Assembly: GCA_963576475.1 (NCBI GenBank) | Contig: OY754981.1 | Location: 1-64,000, forward strand | Reading direction: 5' to 3' | DNA length: 64,000 bases | DNA from: Molanna angustata | Taxonomy: Eukaryota > Arthropoda > Insecta > Trichoptera > Molannidae | Made by a program: the position numbers and the translations under genes | Notes under the pieces: generated by a model | Told to the model about the DNA's origin: nothing | Databases searched by the model: none | What the model saw: only the letters and a program-made list of their open reading frames with translations | Part shown: piece after piece, positions 37,493 through 48,117 of the stretch | How positions within the stretch are numbered: position 1 is the first letter of the stretch | Layout of the letters: every line of letters begins with the position of its first letter

Positions 37493-37645
37493 ACTAGGTA
37501 TTTTTAATCAAACAAAAATGATTATGTTTCTACATATATATTTCCCAATTGATAAGGGCCTAGTCAGCCGAAGCGGTCGTCCTATTATAAGGGAAATATA
37601 TATGTATAAACATAATCATTTTTGTTTGATTAAAAAATACCTAGT
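37493..37645. mobile_element. Foldback element, about 54-bp inverted repeats, 5-bp direct repeats
   Basis: Arms 37493-37546 and 37591-37645 are near-perfect reverse complements (ACTAGGTATTTTTAATCAAA outward) around a 44-bp centre. ATTAC sits on both sides (37488-37492, 37646-37650), consistent with a 5-bp target duplication. No coding capacity. Confidence 0.85.
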
Positions 37646-38268
37646 ATTACAACATTATTTTATGCAAATATGTAGTAGCAGAAGTACAAAAAATGTAAGG
37701 GGCCTTTACCTACTTGGTTTTTGAGTGAGGGTCCATAATGTCTAGCTTGGCCACTGGTTGGAGGCAGAAGTTAAAGCAGTCCAAGTCTCGATTTGTACCA
37801 TTGATAAAGAAAAAGAAAACCATCCAAATGAATCAACATACTTTTGTTGACAAATAATTACTTCATGTACACTATTAACTTTTACAGACTGTCTATTTTT
37901 TATTCTTATAGTTTTATTTTGTACTCATCTGCTCTATTTTTTATTCCTACTGAACTTATTACTACATTGTGTCTTGTATCTTATTTTTGTTGTTGTTTAA
38001 GCCATAGGGAAGTGATAAAAGTACGTGTGTATATTATTTTTGTTTTGTGTATTTAATTAATTGTTGAACCTTTTTACGGTACTTACCTTTATGTGGATTA
38101 TGGGCAATGAAATACATAGACGATGTATACATCCTGAAATAGTAAGTTGCCTTCACTATTGTATCTTTTCAGGATCATAAATATTTTTTAACAGAAGGAA
38201 TTGTTTTGCCGTCTATGACCAGAGTCTGTGGAAAATCTTTGGTAATATTTTAAATTAAATTGTTTCAG

Positions 38269-38337
38269 GTCCATTGGATATAATCCTCTTCGTATATCTA
38301 AAGACCTTCTTAAAACGAACCACAATATATCAATGCT
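38269..38337 (+). CDS. LGR exon g: one LRR
   Basis: 69 nt between TTGTTTCAG and GTAAGTTAT, encoding SIGYNPLRISKDLLKTNHNI then SML. One residue shorter than its 72-nt neighbours. Confidence 0.92.
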
Positions 38338-38649
38338 GTAAGTTATATTTAGTCAAATTTATCAATAAATATGTTATTTTTAACTATGAAGCTTATAGGT
38401 TCCTACTTATCTACTTTTTAAGCAGATAAGTAGGAACCCTCAATTATAAATGAAGTCACAGGGGGGGGGATACGGGCTTGTGACATATTCAGCAAATTAA
38501 CATTACAACTACAAAAAATAACGATTTTTTAAAATTTTATTTTTTCTCAGAAACCATTAAAAACTTAATGACTTTATAACTCAAACACCTTAATTACCGT
38601 AAACAACTCAACTCGATTACTTCAAATTTAGTGTGAAGTATGAAGGATA

Positions 38650-39930
38650 TTAGGATATTGAAGTGTGAAGGATATTAGGATATTAGATCAAAAGTTACGA
38701 AAGGTGACTGAAAACAAGGCATGGGATGCACAAGGAGCGTTTGTTAGGGGTATAGGATGCACTGACCAAATTTTCTCCCTTCGAATGGCAACTGAAAAGG
38801 TTCTGGCAAAAACCAGAAGCTTTTCTGTGCTTTCATTGACCTGGAAAAGGCCTATGCGTGCTATCAGTGTACGGAGTGGAAGGTATGTTGGTAGGAGCAA
38901 ATGCATCTCTTTATGAGGGTAGCCAGGCCTGTGTGAGGGTTAATAACTCACTCACAGAATGGTTCCCCATCAACAAGGGAGTACGACAGGGTTGCGTCTT
39001 ATCACTGTGGCTTTTCAATTTGTACATTGACTACTGTGTAAAATAACTGAAGAACGTAAACATCGGTTTGAAGCTGGAAGGGGTCAATGTATGCAAATGA
39101 CAAAGTATTAATGGCAGAAAATGTGAAATATCTAGAGCGCTTGGTAAAACCGCTATTCAAGGGATGCATCCAAAATGGACTGAGAATGAATGGAGCTAAG
39201 TCTAAAGTAATGGTAATAGAAAAAGACGAAAAAAGTACAGAATGCGAAATACGAGTGAATAATGAATTACTAGAACAAGTGGATGAATATTTGTATCTAG
39301 GAAGTATGTTTCAGCGTGATGGAAGACTGGAAAAGTATATAGAAAGAAGGGTAACGGCAGCAAATAGGGTGAACGGTGCATTAAGAACAATAATGGCCGA
39401 CCCAATTATCTCAAGGCCAGCAAAGCTCGCTGTGCACAATGCAATAGTCGTACCAACATTAATGTATGCAAGTGAGACATGGACATAACAGAAGACGCAT
39501 GAAAGTAAAATTAACGCTGTGGAAATGAGGTCCCTAAGACGAATGTGTGGTAGAAAGATCTATGATTGGATAAGGAATGTGGACATCAGACGAGAATGCA
39601 AGATTGAAAGAGATATTGTGAGTAGAATGAAAGTAAATACACTACGATGGTTCGGACATGTGGAGCGAATGAACGAAGAGCGCCTGACAAAGAAAGTATA
39701 CAATGCTGAAAAGAGTGGAATGAGATGTCGTGGCCGCCCGAGAAAGAGCTGGCATGATCATATAAATGAGATTTTAAAAGATGGTAATATACGAAGTCAG
39801 AATAATAGGAGAGCATGTATGACGCGATGCATGGATCTAAATGAGGCAAAACATGTAAGTCAAGATAGAGGTGTCTGGCGTTCGGTCCTCTCTGCCTACC
39901 CCAAGTAGGGATACGGCGTGATGGTATGGT
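38650..39930 (+). mobile_element. RTE-like LINE, longest copy, frameshifted
   Basis: The coding sequence is spread over several frames. 38665-38916 has reverse-transcriptase text (KAWDAQGAFVRGIGCTDQIF). 38858-39046 has GVRQGCVLSLWLFNLYIDYC. 39087-39488 starts MYANDK in place of the YADD box and continues to LMYASETWT, and 39519-39908 has the C-terminal LRWFGHVERMNEERLTKKVY and GRPRKSWHDHINEILKDG. The tail is CTCTCTGCCTACCCCAAGTA..GCGTGATGGTATG. At least three frame breaks and a lost 5' half make it inactive. Clade assignment (RTE-like) is from remembered insect elements. Intron 7. Confidence 0.85.
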
Positions 39931-40649
39931 TCTATGTAAGTAGTGTGAAGTAATTGATTCATTCATAACTTCAGAAGAGTATTTTATTAAGTTGAAAATA
40001 CTATTTAGTCATCCGGGTTTTTTTATTTTTCTTGTTTTCTTTCATAAGGTTAATATATTTCAACAAAATAATACCTACCATGTACCATGTTGATATTTAA
40101 ATTTAAGTACATTTTTTATACAGTAATAAATACTTTCCCAGTAGCATTAAAATAAAAAGAAAACTATTAAATTAGTTCCCCAAATATTTTCTCGTTATAT
40201 TTATTTCTTTAGTTATTTTTAGTAAATACAAGCTTGAAAATACCATTTTCAGAATGGCAAATTATAGTTTTCGTATAGGTTCATATAATTCTAAAAAACA
40301 ATATGTTTTTAAGCAGCCATTGATGTGAAGTATTCCCCTTTGTGTCTTAAATACGACAATAACAATAAAGGAAGAAAAAAATAATTTCGTTTCGTTATTT
40401 CGTTATGACTCACTCACTACCAGAGGAAAAACTCTTTTTTTTATATTTCTATACTTGAAATGGAAAATTCTGTATAGTTTACACAAAGTGAGTGAGCTCG
40501 ATATGTGGAATATTAATTGTTATGTCTGTAATTCTAATAAAGAAGACGTAGGCAGCAAAGTTCGGTATATTTACTTTTGGGCAAAATTGTGCTTTTGTTG
40601 ACAGTATAAAGTCCTGTCCTATAAAGATATACGTTCGGTGAGAATAAAG

Positions 40650-41190
40650 CACAATTTACACGGACGAGGTTTTCAACAGGGTTCATGTTTTCAACGCTGT
40701 GGGAAAAAAATAGAACGTCAGAACGTGTCCCATTTTTCAACGCGTTTTGTGTCGTTTTTCGTAAAACAGAAATATGTAAAATTATTCGTCATCCATGGTA
40801 TTGTGTTGACTTTGAGGTTTGCGGTATTTTTTTTTTATTTGTCATCTCTCGACCAGAGAACAATGTTTTGAAACAAAAACAATAAAAGTGAGGGTCCATA
40901 AAAATCACAATCGTGTCCAATTCAAGTGAAATTCCGGGTAGTCAAAATGCAAATTCAAACTAAGAAAACGAGAGAAAGATAAAACACTGTTGAACGAAAC
41001 GCGGAACAAGCGAAAAATAAAAGTTGCTATTTATCACACAAATGGGATATTTATTTTTTTCGTAATAATAGGAATCGCAAATAAAGAATTAAATAATGTG
41101 TAAAGCGATGTTTGGAGTAACCTGTATTTTGTGTGCTGTTTTAAGCGTTGAAAACCGGACCGTGTTGAAAACCTCGTATGTCTAAAGCGC
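40650..41190. mobile_element. MITE-like element with about 34-bp imperfect inverted ends
   Basis: The left end GACGAGGTTTTCAACAGGGT..GTTTTCAACGCTG pairs with the right end, whose complement reads TACGAGGTTTTCAACACGGT..GGTTTTCAACGC. No transposase frame. Intron 7. Confidence 0.7.
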
Positions 41191-41395
41191 CCTTAAGATA
41201 CTATAAGTAGGCTATATATGTAGTATATTTTGAAAATTATTTTCCCAGTACCCTCAAAAGATATGTCTTTGAAATTAGGAACAGATTGTACGCACATACC
41301 TATTTATTCTATTGCATATTTTTTTTGAATTTTGAATTTGTTTATTATTTTTCTTTAAGTTTAATATTGTTTCGTTCACAGAGTGGATGGAAATT

Positions 41396-41467
41396 ATTAC
41401 GAGTATAAACACAATTTAAATCCACAAACAATTGTTTGTGGATTTAAACTGTGTTTATATTCGTAAT
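41396..41467. repeat. 36-bp-arm palindrome without loop
   Basis: Arms meet at CAATTG (41429-41434), with two mismatches over 36 bp (AAACACAATTTAAATCCACA on the left). Intron 7. Confidence 0.9.
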
Positions 41468-42257
41468 ATTTTTTTATTATTTTTCTTGTAAAATTTGTTT
41501 TAGTAAAACCCTTTATTATTTTTTTGTTGTAAGTAACTAAAAAACCACAATGCCTATGAAGTAGATTTTTACTTCAATCGACAGAGATTATGAAAATCTA
41601 CCGGCTGAGTTATTTATTATTATAATATTTTAATTACTATTCTTGCTATTTAAATTTTACCTTTTCTTCACGAAAAAATGTTGTGTATCACATATTAAGT
41701 GATATATAAATATTTTTTCGTGTTTCATACAATAGAAGTTCATTTATTGAGCATTTTTGTGTACATCCGTATACCCAGCCTATACAAGGGTCTTAACTAC
41801 ATATTTCTGCTGAAAGACATCTTCCATTATTCATAAAATTTATTTTAAGTATTTGCTCACATCTTATGTTATACGTTTTATTTCGCTTTATTATTCGTAG
41901 TTTTTTTTTTAATAAATATTTTTTCAGGCATTGCGTTTGTATGATATTATGATCGCCTTATGTTGCTTTCCAATTAAACAGGTGTTACCTCTTAGAGATG
42001 CATTATTGTGAAATGAAGAATTTCAATATAACGTTGTTGTTGTGTGGTTGTCAACATTTTTAATTTTATATGGGAATTATTTTTTAACTAAATAAAATGT
42101 GTTCACTTAAATATTGTTCTATGTTTTATAACACAGGCTATAATTATAATTGATATTTATTTTACAATTGTTTATTTTTATATTTGTTAAAATTATATTC
42201 AGTACATCCGTCATTTTTAAGTTTTTTGTGTATAATTCATGTATTTATCTTCTACAG

Positions 42258-42397
42258 AAAATTAGACGATATAGATGCATCAAATATTGACTTCAATATA
42301 TTTGAAACATTTGGTAATCTAAAAGTGGTCTACTTCAAAAAGTTCTACTATTGTTCATTGGTTCCTCAAGTACCAATCTGTAAACCTAATTCTGATG
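42258..42397 (+). CDS. LGR exon h: last LRR and C-terminal cap
   Basis: 140 nt between TTCTACAG and GTAAGTAC. The LRR part (KLDDIDASNIDFNIFETFGN) leads to a cysteine-bearing cap FYYCSLVPQVPICKPNSDG, the hinge seen in RXFP-type receptors before the first helix. It leaves after one base of a codon. Confidence 0.94.
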
Positions 42398-43013
42398 GTA
42401 AGTACAAACCAATTATTGTTTTATTAAGACGCATTATTGTAAAGAAAACAATGGTCACGTAATAGACACTTGGATATACATTATTACTTTCCCAATTAAA
42501 TATGCTTTCTATCATCCGATTGGATTGAAAATTCTTTTGATGGAATCAATTATATGTTGATTCCTAAGATATTTAAAGAGATCTTAGTCACACATTTTCT
42601 GCTTGACATTTCAAAAGATCTGAAGTCAATGACAGTCCACGAGTGTGAATCTTTTATTCACATTCGTCGATTGTTGTTTCTGCACTATGGTGCTGAGATT
42701 ACTTATCTTGAGGGCTCCATGAGCTTCTTTTGGTGCTGTTTTTTTTTTTGTTGCTCACTTAGCGTTCTGTGAATGGGCCGTTTACAGTCCTAATATGAAG
42801 AACGGGTGGTGGTGGAAGTAGTGAATCAATTATAGGTAAAGAGTAAAAATTCTTTCGATAAGACAATGGGTTCAATTCTGAAAACGCATTAAAATTTTAA
42901 TGAATTTTTAAATATATTTATTTTTTGTTTATGATTGAATAAAATATAGAAAATTAAAAATAACAGTACTGGTTTATTATAAAATGGATATATTTTTTTC
43001 AATTGGCAGTTCT

Positions 43014-43185
43014 GGGGGGCAAGTCCCGTCAAACAGTGGAATCAAGACCCTCATGATAACCCATATCATGAATATAATTATTTTATTGAGTTCTATAATA
43101 TCTTAAGATTTTATAAAACTCCATCCATGATGTGGGTTATCCGGTTATATAGTGAGGATTTTACGTTTGGCGGGACTTGCCCCCC
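43014..43185. mobile_element. MITE, about 172 bp, 21-bp inverted ends
   Basis: GGGGGGCAAGTCCCGTCAAAC at the left and the complement of GTTTGGCGGGACTTGCCCCCC at the right differ at one position. It sits 52 bp upstream of exon i, in intron 8. No coding capacity. Confidence 0.85.
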
Positions 43186-43237
43186 TGGTGAACATATTTT
43201 TGTTTTTAATAACTTTAAAACCAATTGTTTGTGTCAG

Positions 43238-43399
43238 GAATATCATCCCTCCAGGAATTGATCAGTAGACCTGTCCTACGTCTGTCCACTTGGCTGGTTG
43301 CTATAATTACTTTACTTGGTAATCTGATGGTACTCTGGGGAAGGATGCTCTCGAGAGATGAAAATAGAGCACTATCACTTCTTATCAGGAATTTAGCCG
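43238..43399 (+). CDS. LGR exon i: hinge, TM1 and start of TM2
   Basis: 162 nt between TGTGTCAG and GTAATATAAC. TM1 reads STWLVAIITLLGNLMVLWGR with the conserved GN pair. The exon ends in LLIRNLA, the entry to TM2. Confidence 0.94.
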
Positions 43400-46300
43400 G
43401 TAATATAACACCTTTCGCAATAAATCATATCATTTATTAATCATCAAAACTACGGATGTTGACAACAAGAGTACGACAGTGATTTTGAATGCGATAGAGT
43501 CTGACTGGTATACTTTCAATAGAATATATGAAGTAGGTACCTACCTACCTATTAAAACAATTAAATATTTCATCATCTACAGAATGTTTCAAAAGTTGCT
43601 AATTAACGGTAAAACAGATTATCTTAACATATTAAGGGCATATTCATTGTTTTAAAGGAAAATATTAGGTATATTGATGGGTTATGCTGTAAGTATTGTG
43701 TTTTACTCTTAATTTTATTTATTATTTAAAATTTGTAATGCATTTTTGTGTGTTTATTTCTAATGTTATTTATAATTTTGTAATTTGTTATCTCTAATTT
43801 GTAATGCTATTTTTGTGTGTGTTTTGTTAGTTGGCATTCACTGTTAAAAGTGTAATAATAATGTTATTAATGAAATATTATTCTATATATATAATACCAG
43901 GTGTTAATGTTGATCGAATAGTGAAAATCAATAATCAATTATTTACAGCTTTTATTTACAATATACAATATACACAAATTTACACGAGATTGAGATTACT
44001 GTCGCGTGAGAGTTCTAAATTGGCACTGCCCGTTTTCGTTGGTTTACCAGTATTTATAGACTCTCGTTTGGTAGAACATTTTATTTTTTAGTAATCGTTC
44101 CATGTTTCAAATTATAAATATTTCGCCACAAAAGTATTATTATTTCAAAATGCTTTAGCTCGGCACAGGTTTTTATCTAATAGGGCATTGCAGTTACGAA
44201 TATTATTTGTCAATTAAATAGGTATAATGTATGTTTAAATAAAAATAAAAATAATTCTTTGTATGACGAAGAATGTGATGAAAATAGGTCATATTTCCTC
44301 TTATAATCGTCCTCCAAAAACGGCGGTGGTTATCAATTCACGTGAACAGTTATTTATGTATGTTTAGCGATTACTTTATACCATGCTGCAGATGATTCTC
44401 TTTTCAATTTGGACAAGATCTGATGATAGAATTTCTGAGAAAATCATTAGACTCTTCAATTTTCTCTTCAGCGATAGTAATTCTTTATCCCATTAACCGA
44501 TTTTAACGATTCCTTTTTTAAAGGGATTTCTTCTGGGGTAGTTACATCTGAACTAAGCCAAGTGGTTTGATGATGGGAAATCATAAAAACTCATCAATTT
44601 GCGAAGGATTTGCGTATTATTGCACGGAGAAGGCAGAGAGAACCGTTAACCATATATTTTTTTCTATGTTGACACACATTAATTTTGAAGTCAATTTTTC
44701 CTATATAAAAGATTATTAATAATAATTTGAGTTTTTTCTTTAACACAGTGAAAGTTCATAATTATAAATTAAATTATTTATTAAAATCAATACTTACTTA
44801 TTTACTTGACGTGTCCGGGTAAATTCAATAAAAACACATCATTTTTAATCCACAAATGATAATAACTAATGAACTTATAGGAATCTACACTCTTCACTTA
44901 AAAACCAGAATCCCTTATAAAAATAGATTTGAATTAATATTAGGTATGTGTGTATTTTGCTAATGGTATACAATGAGATATTATTATACAGATTTGAAAA
45001 CATACCTAAATGTAGGGAAGATCAAATGCAAGATCAAGACCGAGTGGTCTTAGTCTTGTTAAAATTCAGTATTAATACATGACAAAAAACACCAATTTAA
45101 TAAATGGTTTGAAATTATTTTTACTTTTAGATTAAAAATAAATAAGCTTATAAAATATTGCGAGACTGCACGACTCTTGCATTAAGTCGCTTGGTCTTGC
45201 TTGGCCTAGTCTTGGTCTTCCAGCGATACATGCTGTCTTAGTCTAGCAAGTCTTGCAAGACCAAAATCGATAAAAAGTCTTGCAAATCTTGCAGACTTTG
45301 CCCATCACTATCTTTAATGTAAATTAATCGATTGATAAAATAGAAAAGTGTGGCTTTGAATTGTCCTATTTACAATGTCATAAAAGTGATACAGATTTTT
45401 GATAAAATTGGCATTCCTTTCATCTGTATAAAAATAAATTTAAAAAAAAATCCTAGCAGAGCGTGGTTTCGATCCACGGACCTCTGGGTTATGGGCCCAG
45501 CACGCTTCCGCTGCGCCACTCTGCTATATGACCAAGGCGTCACAAATATACAATAAATACTTTAAAGTTATAAAATTCATCATTGAAGCTTATTTTGAAA
45601 TCAACCAAAATATTTAAATAATATTTTAAATTCTATGAAATTCCCTAAATAACACATTTTTATAATATAAAATGATAGAACTGCCGATATTTTAAATTAT
45701 TCTTGTATATTTTGTACTGCCATCTTTATTTCAGTAGCTAAACTAATTCATACGGTGTATATTTTTCAACTATAATGTAAAAAGTTATGATTTTTATATA
45801 AATAATATATTTTGATTCATGCACTAAAAAATATATCATTTGCAATCGTACAGTCGTATATATTCGTATTTGAAAACTATTTTGTTTCATATATTATGTG
45901 TATATATTTAAATATAATATATTTATTAATATATAATATATTTAAATATATGTGTAATACGCCATTCTATTTCAGCACAGTATTATCAAAATGTCACTAT
46001 GCAATACTAGATGGCGCTAAATATCAATAGTCTTCGTACTTCACCATTTGCATCTTTTTCATATAAGTATTCACCAACAGATGGCAGTAGCAATCACAAT
46101 TTATCACGGAATACAAAATGCTTCAATATAATAAATTATACTAGCGATTGAACATAATATTCCCTATTTTGCCGCTAGAGGGAGCAATAATAAATTAACA
46201 TCCGTTAATATTTTTACAGTAGGTACTTATGTACTTATATAAAATTTTATAGTTTTTGACAAATAAAATAATCAACATCAAAGCAGCAGTTACGGGTTTA

Positions 46301-46528
46301 TTCTTTTTCCATCGACGAGAAAGTCGGGAAAGACAAATCAAAAATTTTTTTAGGACATCTTTTAACAAATAAATTTATTACTAACTTTTTACAATTTTGA
46401 GAATATAGGTAGGTCTATTTATTTTTCTTTGTTTTTTTTTTTAATATAAACCGAAATTTCCACTTTGAAGTTAAGGAAAAAAATTCCTATAATCAACACT
46501 ATTTATAACGGATAATTTAAAATTTCAG
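43400..46528. other. Intron 9, holds an antisense initiator tRNA gene
   Basis: Besides the tRNA (45454-45525) it holds a decayed LINE tail near 44615-44690 (complement of the TCTCTCTGCC tail). AGATGGCGCT, AGATGGCAGT and GCCGCTAGAGGGAG lie near 46010-46185. No exon seen. Confidence 0.7.
45454..45525 (-). tRNA. tRNA-iMet: Initiator tRNA-Met (CAU)
   Basis: The minus strand gives a full 72-nt cloverleaf. Acceptor AGCAGAG pairs with CTCTGCT (discriminator A). The anticodon arm is CTGGG-CCCATAA-CCCAG with CAT at 45491-45493. The T arm is CGTGG-ATCGAAA-CCACG; its A-bearing loop (ATCGAAA in place of TTCRA) is a eukaryotic initiator hallmark. No intron. A run of T follows on the minus strand (plus-strand A-run, 45442-45450) as the polymerase III terminator. 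It lies inside receptor intron 9, antisense to the host gene. It loads methionine for translation start. Confidence 0.95.
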
Positions 46529-46674
46529 TTGCGGACATGTTGATGGGAATATATTTATTAGTGATTGCTATACAAGATGCAAGATTCCGTAATGTATTCC
46601 ATCAATATTTTCATAAATGGACCAGCTCATGGATGTGTACTATTATAGGAGCTCTTGCTATGACATCGTCTGAG
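46529..46674 (+). CDS. LGR exon j: TM2 and TM3
   Basis: 146 nt between AATTTCAG and GTATGG. It encodes VADMLMGIYLLVIAIQDARF (TM2), a loop with SSWMC whose cysteine should pair with the ECL2 cysteine, and GALAMTSSE of TM3. It ends at a codon boundary. Confidence 0.94.
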
Positions 46675-46949
46675 GTATGGAAATAAAATCACTGACTTAT
46701 TCAAACCTCATGAAATATTATTATCATTTAAACTATCTCTCTATTAAATTCTAGCGAAACGCAGCAATTTTCAATAATTAAAAATGGTCGATATTTATGT
46801 AATCTAACATTTATAATTATAATTCCGTCCCTTCAGTTCCTCCTATCTCCTTCATCCAGGGCCGGTTAAATCATAGAAGACTAAGGAACAAGAAGTCAGG
46901 TCGGTTGTCTTAAAAAGGGCGCTTAATATCCTAAAATATAAATCAAAAA

Positions 46950-47010
46950 TCCGGCGCTCGGTTCTCTTTGCGTACTCGGAAAGAGGCTTGGCGTGATGGT
47001 GTGTATGTAA
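46950..47010 (+). mobile_element. RTE-like LINE tail fragment
   Basis: GCGCTCGGTTCTCTTTGCGT and GAGGCTTGGCGTGATGGTGT match the family tail. Intron 10. Confidence 0.65.
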
Positions 47011-47900
47011 AAAATTGTCAATGATTGTCATTTTAGACTCGATGTAATTTTAAATAATTTTTAATTGTTCTGCATGAAAATTCCTAAAAAATGTAGGGTG
47101 GGGGCGGTTTCAAATATATTGCTACGGGTATAAAAACACGTATATCCGGCCCTGCCTCCATCCCTCCAGTAAAATGTGTAATGACATTTATGTTCGTATT
47201 TCTATGTTGATCATTTTCAATAAATTCCTTTGTGAGAACACTTCTGGAGAATCCCAGTCCACGTCGTACTAATGGACGATTTTGACAATAAAATTGTCAA
47301 AATTATAAGCCAGAAATACATAAAACACTTGCTAGGAGATGGAAGGACAGTTGGATCTCTTTCACAGGATATTCCACCTTCACGGGTGAATGACCTGATA
47401 CACGATGAAGTAGTAGAATAAAAATGTTTATATCCATAAACCGTTCCGGGTATACGCTCTACAATTCAATATTAAAGTTTCATTGCATTGGGATAAACGG
47501 TTTAGGAGTTATTATGCTTGTTTGCGCATATCGCACATACAAACATTAAGTTTTATAAATATTATATACATACAGTATGTAAGTACCTACTTGACAATCA
47601 ATTCTATTTCACTCTTAAATTATATAAATTTATCTCATATGTATTTAAAATAAATATAAATATAAAATCCCATTTCCCTTTTTTTCTCATCCTCAATTTA
47701 ATTTATACATACGCAATTTAAAATGCCTGATTTATCTTTTTATCGTAATATAGTAGGTACCTACTTATATTCTAAAAAAATATTATTGCAAATCATCCTG
47801 AGTGAAATTCAATAAATATATAATATTCTCTTTGAATACCATAAATTCAACATAAATTCCAAATAATGTTAAATTAAATACAATTATTTCCCAATTCCAG

Positions 47901-48051
47901 GTATCGATGTTGATATTAGCATTCATGTCCGTGGAGAGATTCGTTCTTATTGTAGATCCATTGGGAGGACATCCAAAATTGACACCACAGATTGCCAAAA
48001 AAGTTTTAATTTCATTGTGGATTTGTGGGATAACTCTCGCTGTATTACCAA
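47901..48051 (+). CDS. LGR exon k: end of TM3, ICL2 and TM4
   Basis: 151 nt between CAATTCCAG and GTATGTC. It encodes VSMLILAFMSVERFVLIVDP, with ERF in the DRY/ERY position at the foot of TM3, then TM4 (LISLWICGITLAVLP). Confidence 0.94.
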
Positions 48052-48117
48052 GTATGTCAAAATTATTTATTCATTACACCTATTAAACAACATGAATATG
48101 TCATTATAATACCATAG

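Larger units (their letters stand above)
31937..38268. other. Intron 6 (6.3 kb), repeats only
   Basis: It holds SINE C at 33300, LINE fragments near 33545-33770 and 34180-34480, SINE B near 34780, a 24/33-bp tandem repeat at 35650, a SINE C tail at 36000 and a foldback element at 37493. The rest is AT-rich with no exon signal. Confidence 0.7.
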
